A stretch of DNA of 17,622 nt, from contig JADIYJ010000026.1 of the NCBI GenBank assembly GCA_016705325.1, positions 1 to 17,622 of the forward strand, in the 5' to 3' direction. A program made the translations under genes and the position numbers. Each line of letters starts with the position of its first letter. Position 1 is the stretch's first letter. Origin of the DNA: Pseudomonadota bacterium (GTDB taxonomy: Bacteria; Pseudomonadota; Gammaproteobacteria; Steroidobacterales; Steroidobacteraceae). Below, one piece after another: positions 1-6,309 of the stretch. The notes under the pieces were generated by a model. That model saw only the letters and a list, made by a program, of their open reading frames with translations, did not search any database and was not told the DNA's origin.

Positions 1-302
1 ACGATGCGGCCGTCGTCGTTCCAGCGGATGAGGTCGACGCCGTTGATGTACACGCCGTCGATCTGGGTCACGAATTCCAGCACGGCATCGCGGGCGCCGA
101 CCACCTCGCGTTCGTACCGGAAGTGTTCGTTGTTGAGTACATGCATCGCCCCAGTCAGGTACAGCGCCGTGATGGCCTTGCCACGCTGCGGCGTGTGCAC
201 CACGGGCGAATGAAAGACGACTTCGTCGGCCAGCAGGTCGTGCAGCGCCTGCATGTCGCGGCTGCGCACCAGGGTGTGCCAGATCTCGAGCGTGTCGATC
301 AT
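1..302 (-). CDS. SnoaL-like / NTF2-fold protein, 3' part beyond the window
   Basis: The first 100 residues are visible, beginning MIDTLEIWHTLVRSRDMQAL; the rest lies beyond the left edge. The order of features fits the SnoaL-like/NTF2 cone fold: an N-terminal helix, then 'LHDLLADEVVFHSPV', then a strand ending in 'FVTQIDGVYINGVDLIRW'. Members of this fold are small proteins that act as isomerases, cyclases or hydratases, or have no known activity, and catalytic residues differ between subfamilies, so no reaction is assigned. The start is supported by a GAAGG ribosome-binding sequence just upstream. It begins 9 bp after the stop of the SDR remnant and was probably co-transcribed with it. The family call is from memory of the fold pattern, not from a search. 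Confidence 0.7.
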   Translation of the reverse strand, partial: MIDTLEIWHTLVRSRDMQALHDLLADEVVFHSPVVHTPQRGKAITALYLTGAMHVLNNEHFRYEREVVGARDAVLEFVTQIDGVYINGVDLIRWNDDGRI

Positions 303-311
303 GTCTTGCCT

Positions 312-860
312 TCAAACGCGCGCCAGCGTGGCGCCGCCGTCCACCACCAGGGTGGAACCGACCCCATGGTCGCCTGCACGCGAAGCCAGGTAGATGGACG
401 CCCCGGCCATGTCGTCTTCGATACCGTTGCGCCCGGCCGGGATGGCATGGGCCAGCTCGTCACGGTGGTCACGCGCCAGGCGATTCAGGTCCGATGCATA
501 GGAGCCGGGCGCGATGGCAGAGACGACGATACCGACCTTCACCAGCCGCAGGGCCATGCGCCGCGTGGGGTGGATGAGCCCAGCCTTGCTGGCGGCGTAG
601 GAGCAGGGCTCCTGCGAGTTGACCGAGACGCCATCGATCGACGCGATGTTGATCACCTTGGCGCAATGGCCGCGCGCCCGCCGGCCATCAGCGCGCCGTG
701 CAGCGCCTGGGTCGGGAAGAAGGGGCTCTTGAGGTTGAGATCGACGAACTTGTCCCAGCCCGATTCGACAGACTTGTCGAAGGCCGCGCCCCGGGCGGCG
801 CCGGCGTTGTTGACCAATGAGGGCGCTGCACTCGACAAGGGAGAAGAGGTCGGTCGTCAC
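312..860 (-). pseudogene. Short-chain dehydrogenase/reductase remnant (N-terminal loss plus frameshift)
   Basis: The C-terminal half is clearly an SDR. 'LVNNAG' is followed by 'FVDLNLKSPFF', then 'INIASIDG' with the catalytic Ser region, the YxxxK motif in 'YAASK', and a classical C-terminus ending 'STLVVDGGATL'. Two defects are visible. First, the frame changes between positions about 655 and 668: 'HGALMAGGRAAIA' is in one frame and 'KVINIAS' in the next, consistent with one missing base. Second, the N-terminal 75-85 residues, including the TGxxxGxG cofactor-binding loop, are absent. Recognisable SDR sequence stops near 840-860, four bases from the stop codon of the DUF6370-like gene. Without the nucleotide-binding loop it cannot be a working SDR. 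The abrupt edge suggests a deletion joining two formerly separate genes. Confidence 0.8.
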
Positions 861-863
861 GGG

Positions 864-1169
864 TCAAACCTGGCGCAGTCTGTCTTGAGGCAGCAAATCG
901 AACGTCGCCGCCACGAACTTTCCATCGCGCACCTCGCCGGACACGCGCGCCTTGCGCACCGCGTTGCACAGACCCTCGTTCGCGTGGGCGTCGCCGTGGT
1001 CGTCGATACCGGTGTCAACCACGAAGTAGTCTTGCCCATCGATCCGCACCGCGAGGTCGCAGCCGGTGCCGGGCATCGAGAACTGGCACTCGCCGCATGC
1101 CGCTTCGACGATGCGCGATTCGATGCGGGATGTCTCTCTCAGGTCGACGCGCAGCTGGAGAAGAGCCAA
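864..1169 (-). CDS. Small cysteine-rich protein, DUF6370-like
   Basis: 101 residues from a TTG start, with an uncertain N-terminus. The core has CGEC near residue 25, 'GTGCDLAVRIDGQDYFV', the acidic/histidine stretch 'DDHGDAHANEGLCNAVRKA', and ends 'GEVRDGKFVAATFDLLP'. From memory this matches DUF6370, small proteins of unknown function, usually with a signal peptide or lipoprotein leader. The CxxC pair, two more cysteines and two histidines could bind a metal, which is inference. No signal peptide is visible in this frame and no ATG is available, so the true 5' end may be lost or frameshifted into the damaged sequence at 1170-1683. It abuts the SDR remnant. No role in the catabolic cluster is evident. 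Confidence 0.5.
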   Translation of the reverse strand: MALLQLRVDLRETSRIESRIVEAACGECQFSMPGTGCDLAVRIDGQDYFVVDTGIDDHGDAHANEGLCNAVRKARVSGEVRDGKFVAATFDLLPQDRLRQV

Positions 1170-1683
1170 GTCGCGGCGGCGAAGTGGGGGGCGAGGAGAG
1201 ATTATCCCCGTCCTCGATCTGGCCAGGCGTCATGCGACCGCCCAGCATCGACGATCGGCCTTGGTCGACCAGGGCAACGCCGACAGCTGCAGCCAAGGCC
1301 GGATCAGGGCGACGCCGATCCACGGCTGCGCCTCCTTGGGTGCGCAAGATCGGTGCGGAAGACGAGCCTCGGCTGACCGTTGGTGAGCGTGGACACTACA
1401 ACCGGGTTGGTGGACACGAGTCCGACGATGGTGGTGACTTCGGCGCAGTGAGGTGGCGCGATGACCTGCGCAATCGTGCCGGCGGTCAGCATTGCAGCGC
1501 GTGTCTCCGTTCACGGTCACCTGTCGACCTGACGCACGACGGCCATGCACAGCCCTTGGGTCCGTCGGCCCGGGCGGCAGCTCAAGACTGACATCGAGCG
1601 CTGCTGCACGGCAGCGCTCGGTGGCCACCTCGAACAGTGCGACGCCTGCGGTCGATGGGCGGCAGCGACGTGCCCCCACTTTG
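1170..1683 (-). other. Stretch with no intact gene; broken coding sequence on the minus strand
   Basis: No complete gene is convincing here. On the minus strand, blocks with strongly G/C-ending codons occur in different frames: about 1690-1560 ('VALFEVATERCRAAALDVSLEL'), 1492-1345 ('AGTIAQVIAPPHCAEVTTIV', then 'STNPVVVSTLTNGQPRLVFR'), and about 1345-1220 ('PALAAAVGVALVDQG'). They read as pieces of one or two decayed genes separated by frame changes and in-frame stops. I do not recognise the family. The DUF6370-like frame begins immediately downstream. Confidence 0.4.
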
Positions 1684-2313
1684 TTATGCATTGACCCTGG
1701 AACTTGCCGCCTCGACACTTACGTCGACCACACCCAGCGCCTGTAACACCAACTGCTCGTGAATCTCGATCAATCGCTTCTGGCTCAGGCTGCCGTTCGG
1801 GCGATACCAATGACCCACGCCTGTCAAGATGGCGATTATCGCGAACGAAGTAATCTTGGCATCGGGAATGTGGAACGCGCCGCTGGCCGCGCCCTTCGAG
1901 ATGATCTGCCGCAACTTGTTCTCGTAGCGATCGCGCAGGGCAGTGATCGCCTGATGATTCTCGGGAGACAGGCTACGCAGCTCGGTGTTGCCGATGATGA
2001 CTTCCGTGCGGCGGCGGGTGTGAAAGAGGATGTGAAGGCGCACGACCGCCCGGACCTGCTCGACGGGATCGTCGATGGCCGTCACTTGCTCGTCGAACTC
2101 CTGCAGCAGGTCGGTCATGATGCTTTCGAGCAGCGTCTTCAGCAGGCCTTCCTTTGATTCGATATGGTTGTACAGCGATCCGGCCTTGATCCCGCAGCGA
2201 GCGGCCAATTCGCGCAGGTTGAACCCTTCGAAGCCGTGTGTCGCGATCAAGTCGACCGCGGCCTCTCGAATCGCCAACCAAGTCGTTTCGCCGCGAGTGC
2301 CAGCCTTTCGCAT
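1684..2313 (-). CDS. TetR/AcrR-family transcriptional regulator
   Basis: 209 residues from the ATG at 2313, which has AAGG eight bases upstream. An in-frame ATG at 2424 would add a low-complexity tail and place the operator inside the gene, so it is rejected. The N-terminus is a typical TetR DNA-binding domain: helix 1 'AIREAAVDLIATHGFEGFNL', then the helix-turn-helix 'LRELAARCGIKAGSLYNHI' at residues 33-51, then 'ESKEGLLKTLLESI'. The remaining 140 or so residues are helical and form the ligand and dimer domain. Family members are usually repressors released by a small ligand, often an acyl-CoA in beta-oxidation clusters. An operator-like palindrome lies about 90 bp upstream, and related sites precede three other transcription units here. 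It is therefore the likely local regulator and probably autoregulated. The ligand is unknown. Confidence 0.93.
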   Translation of the reverse strand: MRKAGTRGETTWLAIREAAVDLIATHGFEGFNLRELAARCGIKAGSLYNHIESKEGLLKTLLESIMTDLLQEFDEQVTAIDDPVEQVRAVVRLHILFHTRRRTEVIIGNTELRSLSPENHQAITALRDRYENKLRQIISKGAASGAFHIPDAKITSFAIIAILTGVGHWYRPNGSLSQKRLIEIHEQLVLQALGVVDVSVEAASSRVNA

Positions 2314-2399
2314 CTGATATCCCTTGATCGAGGTGGTGTTGCAGTTGGGCGGCCACGGGTCGTGCTTGGGGTTGCTCGAATCGCTGCCAGTGTGTCCAG

Positions 2400-2415
2400 A
2401 CATACTATCGTTAGT
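2400..2415 (-). promoter_or_regulatory. Operator-like site A, upstream of the TetR gene
   Basis: Plus-strand sequence ACATACTATCGTTAGT. It also contains the tighter near-palindrome ATACTATCGTTAGTAT (2402-2417), with one mismatched pair. It matches site C in 13 of 16 positions and shares A1, A5, C6 and GTTAGT with all four sites. It lies 85-102 bp upstream of the regulator start, fitting autoregulation. Binding by this TetR is inferred. Confidence 0.65.
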
Positions 2416-2455
2416 ATCCTGCACGCATGAGATGGGCCCAGAGATGCGCCTTGAG

Positions 2456-3052
2456 TCAAGGGTCTACCGATGAACGCACCAACGCCCCCGCATGAAACCC
2501 AGGATAGTGCTTGCGTACGGTGTCGCCGTCAATTCGTAATGCGTGGCAGCGGTCGACCTCGGGTGGACGCTCGTTGACATCTTCCAAAGGCTGCCGCCGA
2601 AGCGCCTTCGGCAGCGACAGCTGGTCGCGCACATGCCAGACGGTCTGCATGGCGGTCGTGACCGCCGGCCCGAGCAGCTCGGTCAAGTGCGTGCAGCCGG
2701 CCTTTCCGCCGAATCGATCGCGGACGTGCTTCATGAATCCTGGCCCCAGATTCAGCCCGGCCAGGCCAGCGTACGCAGCATTGATGTCGGTGCAACCGGC
2801 ATAGGGAGCATGCAGGGTCGCGGCGGCGGCCTCCCGGATGTTCAGTTCGGTGTCGATCACCAGCCGCAGGCGCATTTGATGGAAGGGTTCCCCGGCTTCG
2901 ATGCGTCCGCGGTCGCCGACGACGACCGCGTAGGGCTTGAAGTCAATCAGCACCGACTCGATCTCGAACAGCCCGTCGTCGCGCTGGAAGCCCTCGCAGG
3001 TGATCCGACGCGTCTGCATCAGCCGGCGCTTTTCGGAGGAGTCTGTCGTCAT
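2456..3052 (-). CDS. DUF2889 family protein
   Basis: 198 residues. The family features are an N-terminal 'RRITCEGFQRDDGLFEIE' (residues 15-32), 'RGRIEAGEPFHQMRLRLVID', 'APYAGCTDINAAY', and the conserved 'GGKAGCTHLTELLGP' (115-129). DUF2889 proteins have no established function. Repeated His, Cys and Glu residues in the last motif could suggest metal or substrate binding, but no activity is proposed. Upstream GAGG lies about 8 bases before the ATG at 3052; the ATG encoding Met12 is an alternative start. It follows the enoyl-CoA hydratase (true stop at 3080) by 27 bp and is probably the last gene of the minus-strand operon. A possible hint is that DUF2889 here travels with acyl-CoA genes under the same predicted regulator. 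Confidence 0.85.
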   Translation of the reverse strand: MTTDSSEKRRLMQTRRITCEGFQRDDGLFEIESVLIDFKPYAVVVGDRGRIEAGEPFHQMRLRLVIDTELNIREAAAATLHAPYAGCTDINAAYAGLAGLNLGPGFMKHVRDRFGGKAGCTHLTELLGPAVTTAMQTVWHVRDQLSLPKALRRQPLEDVNERPPEVDRCHALRIDGDTVRKHYPGFHAGALVRSSVDP

Positions 3053-3079
3053 GTTGGAGGCCTCGGGTTCCGAGACTAA

Positions 3080-3855
3080 TCAGCGCCCGCTATAGCGCGG
3101 GGTGCGGCGCCCGACGAAGGCCGCGACACCCTCGTTGACATCCTCGCTCATCATCACGCGACGAAATGCCACGCGTTCGAACTCGAGGGCCGCGTCAAGC
3201 CCATGTCGCGGCCTCGACGGGCGACTTCCTTAGTCAGACGAACGGACAACGGCCCCATGCGACCGATCGCCTCGGCCTTCGCCATCGCCCGCTCGAGCGC
3301 CTTGCCTGCAGGGACCAGCTCGCTCACCAGTCCGACCTGCAAGGCCCGGGCTGCATCGATCGACTGTGCCGTCAACAACATGTCCATCGCCACGGCGTCC
3401 GGAATCAGACGCGACAGTCGGGTGATGCCGCCGGCGCCTGCAATCACACCCCAGCGCACTTCGGGCAGCGCAAAGACCGAGTGCTCCTCGGCGATGCGAA
3501 GGTCGCAGGCCAGCGCCAATTCAAGCCCGCCGGCCACACAGATGCCGTTGATGGCTGCGATGATCGGCTTGTGCGTCGGGGGTTCGCGACTCATGCCCGC
3601 GAAGTCTCCGCCGTCGTCCTCGCTCCGCGCCCTCTCCTGAAGGTAGGGCAGCAGCGTTCCGATGTCGGCTCCAGAGCAAAAGGCCTTGGCGCCGGCCCCA
3701 GTGAGGATGACGGCATGCACGTCGCTGCGGGCATTGACCTCAGGCCAGATGGCCCGCAGTTGGGCGTCCATCTGTTGGGTCATCGCGTTCATGGCTTCCG
3801 GGCGATTCAGCGTGACGCAGGCAACGCCGTCATGGATTTCGAGTTGAATGGACAT
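3080..3855 (-). CDS. Enoyl-CoA hydratase (crotonase family), with a frameshift near the 3' end
   Basis: Crotonase-fold protein expected to add water to a 2-enoyl-CoA. Counting from the ATG at 3855, the first oxyanion-hole segment is 'GAGAKAFCSGADIG' and the second is 'GICVAGGLELALACD'. Both glutamates matching the catalytic pair of rat crotonase are present: E112 in GGLELAL and E132 in LPEV. The uninterrupted frame runs only to 3154, with a nonsense tail after 'RRGRDMGL'. One frame over from about 3196, the expected family C-terminus continues: 'DAALEFERVAFRRVMMSEDV', then 'GVAAFVGRRTPRY', ending at the TGA at 3080-3082. One base is missing near 3195-3196. The coordinates here span the restored gene. 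It lies 18 bp after the acyl-CoA synthetase stop (TTG at 3861 is an alternative start) and no clear ribosome-binding site is visible. Confidence 0.88.
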
Positions 3856-3873
3856 GGGCAATGGCCGGGTGGG

Positions 3874-5400
3874 TTAGGGCGAAGGCAGGTAACGCGCACG
3901 AAGCTCGCGCTTCATCACCTTACCGCTGAAATTGATTGGCATCTCCTCGTACGGGATGAACAACACGCGCTTGGGTACCTTGTAGGCGGCCAGATGCTCC
4001 CGACCATAGGCGATGAGTTCGTCGGCGTCGACGCTGCGATCGGGCCGCAGCGCGACGATCGCGGTGACTTCCTCGCCCCACTTCTCGCTCGGCATGCCGA
4101 TGATCCCGACTTCGCGCACCGCCGGATGCTGCGCCAGGACGCGTTCGACCTCCTGCGAATAGACGTTCAGGCCTCCTGTCTTCACCATGTCCTTGAGCCG
4201 GTCACGGAAGTAGACGAACCCGCTCGCGTCCATGACCCCGCTGTCGCCCGTGCGAAGCCACCCGTTGTGGAAGACCGCTTGAGTCGCTGCCGGCTGCTTG
4301 TAATAGCCCGCCATCACCGCCGGCCCACGGACTGCGATCTCGCCCTCCTGGCCGAGCTCGGCATCGCTCGAGTCCTCGCGCAGGATCTTGACCTCGAAGT
4401 TGATGAAGGCCCGGCCGATCGAACCCGCGCCGCGGTCCACGTCTTCCTCCTTCAGCACCGTGACGATCGGGCCGGCCTCGGTCAGGCCGTACTGGAAATA
4501 GATACGCAGACCCGGAATCAGAGCGTGGATCGCGTCGCGATCCTGATTGACAAGGATGCCGCCACCGATGTACCAGCGACGGAACGACGACAGGTCGAGT
4601 TCGCGCGCCAGCGGGTGCAGGTAGATTTCGCGCGCGACCGAAGGCGGCGAGAATGCGTTCGTCACGCGATGCGCCGCGATCGCCCGCAGCATCGCCTCGG
4701 CGCTGTATTTCGGCAGCAGCGTGGCCGTGGCGCCCAGGTACAGGTGGGGCAGCAACCAGCAGTTGAAGGCGGCGGAGTGGTGCAACGGCGTGGCCAGAAG
4801 CGTGTTGTCGCCCTCGTGCATGTGCGTGTCGATGATTTCGTCGAGCGAGTTCCAGAACAGGTTCTCGTGGCTCAGTACGACGCCTTTCGATCGACCGGTC
4901 GTGCCGCCGGTGAATAGGATGACGTTGGCGTCGCTCGCCTGCACGTCGGCATCGATGTCGGTGGTGGACCGGTCTGCCAGGAATGTGTCCAGGCAATCGC
5001 CTTGCGCTCCGTCGACAAGCACGGTTCTGAGGCCCGGCAGCAGCGCGTGTACATGCGTTGCCAGCGCCTCCAGCGCAAACAGCAGTCGGGCGTCGGCGTC
5101 CGCCAGGTTATCGACTATTTCCGCGGGTGTGAGGCGGTAGTTCACCGGCACCGCAACGGCGCCGAGCTTGACGATGCTGACGTCCAGACCGACCCATTCG
5201 AGCCGCGAGTCGCACAGCATGCCGACCTTGTCGCCGTGGCCGATGCCCGTCGCGCGCAGCGCGTGCGCCGCTCGATTGGCAAAAGCGTTCAGTTCCGCAT
5301 ACGTCCACTCGCGGCCGTGCGCTTCGCGCAGCGCAACCTTCTCCGGAAAGCGGCGCGCGTTGTGCTCGACGTGTTGTCCAACCAGCATGCGTGAAGACAT
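3874..5400 (-). CDS. Acyl-CoA synthetase (AMP-forming, ANL superfamily)
   Basis: 508 residues, full length for the family. It activates a carboxylic acid to an acyl-CoA through an acyl-adenylate. Motifs in order are the phosphate-binding loop 'LFTGGTTGRSKGVVLSHEN' (162-180), 'YGLTEAG' (304-310), 'WLRTGDSG' with the ribose-binding Asp at 386, the hinge 'RDRLKDMVKTGG' (399-410), and the C-terminal catalytic Lys494 in 'NFSGKVMKREL'. Acid specificity cannot be read. Similar proteins are annotated as long- or medium-chain, cyclohexanecarboxylate or aryl acid ligases. An AGGAGAG site lies shortly before the ATG. It follows the upstream crotonase by 21 bp in the minus-strand operon. It differs clearly from the second ligase at 14619, so the island may activate two different acids. 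Confidence 0.95.
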   Translation of the reverse strand: MSSRMLVGQHVEHNARRFPEKVALREAHGREWTYAELNAFANRAAHALRATGIGHGDKVGMLCDSRLEWVGLDVSIVKLGAVAVPVNYRLTPAEIVDNLADADARLLFALEALATHVHALLPGLRTVLVDGAQGDCLDTFLADRSTTDIDADVQASDANVILFTGGTTGRSKGVVLSHENLFWNSLDEIIDTHMHEGDNTLLATPLHHSAAFNCWLLPHLYLGATATLLPKYSAEAMLRAIAAHRVTNAFSPPSVAREIYLHPLARELDLSSFRRWYIGGGILVNQDRDAIHALIPGLRIYFQYGLTEAGPIVTVLKEEDVDRGAGSIGRAFINFEVKILREDSSDAELGQEGEIAVRGPAVMAGYYKQPAATQAVFHNGWLRTGDSGVMDASGFVYFRDRLKDMVKTGGLNVYSQEVERVLAQHPAVREVGIIGMPSEKWGEEVTAIVALRPDRSVDADELIAYGREHLAAYKVPKRVLFIPYEEMPINFSGKVMKRELRARYLPSP

Positions 5401-5421
5401 GTTCGATCTCTCCTGCCCTGC

Positions 5422-6186
5422 TCAATCGTCCTTAAAGCGGCGGATGCCGCGACGCAATTCTTCCGAAGCCATGAAAACCGGCCTCAAGCCGCGCGCCAGT
5501 TCGAGCCCTTCGCGGAAGCCGCTTGCTTCGATCTTGTCGAAGCTGTGGCGCGCGCGGCGCATCGTCGCCGGCTCGATTCGCGCCAGCATGGCGGCGCGTT
5601 CGCGCACCGCCTGGTCGAGCGCCGCCACATCTGGCAGCACGGCATTCAGCAACCCCATGCGCAGCGCCTCCTGCGCTTCGATGGTACGGCCGGTGAGCGC
5701 CAGATCCAGCGCGTCGCGGCGACTCAGGCAGCGCAGCAGGCCGGGCAGCACGAAGAGCGTGAAGAGCCCGATGCCGATCTCCGGGGTGGCGAAGCGCGAT
5801 CGCTCGGTCGCAAAGGCGAAGTCGCAACTCGCGACGATCCCGCAGCCTCCGGCCATCGCCGGGCCGTCGACGCGGGCGATCACCGGCTTTGCGAGCGACG
5901 GCAAGACCTCGTAAAGATCCTGCCACGGTTGCCCCGTGTCCCACAGCGCTACGGCGCCGGAATCGATCGTCTGCAGGAACTCGTCGAGGTCGCCGCCGGC
6001 GGAGAAGGATCCGCCGGCGCCTGTGACGACGATCACCCTGACGCTGTCGTGTCGCTCCAGTTGACGCAATGCGTCGACCAAGGCCCGCGCTGTCTCGGTG
6101 CCGATGGGGTTGCGCTTCGATGGGTTGCACAGGCTGATGGTCGCAACTGCATCGTCGACCTGGATCTGTAGAGGTGTGTCGGCCAT
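5422..6186 (-). CDS. Crotonase-family protein, single catalytic Glu (isomerase-like)
   Basis: 254 residues. It has both oxyanion-hole segments, 'GAGGSFSAGGDLDEF' (57-70) and 'GPAMAGGCGIVASCD' (108-122). The first catalytic glutamate of hydratases is Gly116 here, while the second is present as E136 in 'ATPEIGIG'. In the crotonase superfamily this single-glutamate pattern is typical of delta3-delta2-enoyl-CoA isomerases rather than hydratases. An isomerase is therefore the better guess, although other reactions occur in the fold. It is the first gene of the minus-strand operon, 51 bp from the overlapping divergent promoter region, and is followed by an acyl-CoA synthetase. No ribosome-binding site is obvious before the ATG at 6186. 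The open frame is intact. Confidence 0.85.
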   Translation of the reverse strand: MADTPLQIQVDDAVATISLCNPSKRNPIGTETARALVDALRQLERHDSVRVIVVTGAGGSFSAGGDLDEFLQTIDSGAVALWDTGQPWQDLYEVLPSLAKPVIARVDGPAMAGGCGIVASCDFAFATERSRFATPEIGIGLFTLFVLPGLLRCLSRRDALDLALTGRTIEAQEALRMGLLNAVLPDVAALDQAVRERAAMLARIEPATMRRARHSFDKIEASGFREGLELARGLRPVFMASEELRRGIRRFKDD

Positions 6187-6213
6187 GTGAATCGCTGCCC
6201 TCGCATTTGGCTA

Positions 6214-6243
6214 TTGACAACGTCGGATGATCGTTAATAAACT
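6214..6243 (+). promoter_or_regulatory. Predicted sigma-70 promoter of the plus-strand operon
   Basis: A perfect -35 box TTGACA (6214-6219), an 18-base spacer and TAAACT (6238-6243, 4 of 6 matches) as -10. Transcription would start near 6250, about 60 bases before the biotin carboxylase ATG. The -10 lies inside operator-like site B. Position and spacing support it; no start site is proven. Confidence 0.55.
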
Positions 6244-6252
6244 AATGTTAGT
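6237..6252. promoter_or_regulatory. Operator-like site B in the divergent promoter region
   Basis: ATAAACTAATGTTAGT. It contains the perfect inverted repeat AACTAA-TG-TTAGTT (6240-6253). It shares AAAC and GTTAGT with site C and covers the -10 boxes of both predicted divergent promoters, so one bound dimer could silence both operons. The regulator is inferred to be the TetR protein at 1684. Confidence 0.65.
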
Positions 6253-6274
6253 TCGTTTAAGGCAACCTTGTCAA
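6245..6274 (-). promoter_or_regulatory. Predicted sigma-70 promoter of the minus-strand operon
   Basis: On the minus strand, a perfect TTGACA (6274-6269), an 18-base spacer and TAACAT (6250-6245, 4 of 6). Transcription would start near 6238, about 50 bases before the crotonase ATG at 6186. It faces the plus-strand promoter, and the two -10 boxes sit side by side over site B. Confidence 0.5.
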
Positions 6275-6309
6275 CGCCCATCGACGGACTCTCAATCGAC
6301 GGAGTCGCC

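Noticed and set aside
123..1376. Long plus-strand open frame (417 codons) at the left end
   Set aside because: It is antisense to the SnoaL-like, SDR and DUF6370-like sequences, which have recognisable motifs. Its own translation is Arg/Gln/His-rich with no family features, as expected from high-GC antisense.
2314..2424. Longer TetR start at 2424 (37 extra residues)
   Set aside because: The extra residues are low-complexity and include the operator-like palindrome. The ATG at 2313 has a proper ribosome-binding site and gives the normal family length.
3053..3153. A separate intergenic region after a hydratase ending at 3154
   Set aside because: Once the one-base shift near 3195 is corrected, the hydratase reads through to 3080, so most of this stretch is coding.
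3166..4917. Plus-strand open frame of 583 codons
   Set aside because: Antisense to the hydratase and acyl-CoA synthetase, both of which have complete motif sets. The translation has no recognisable domain.
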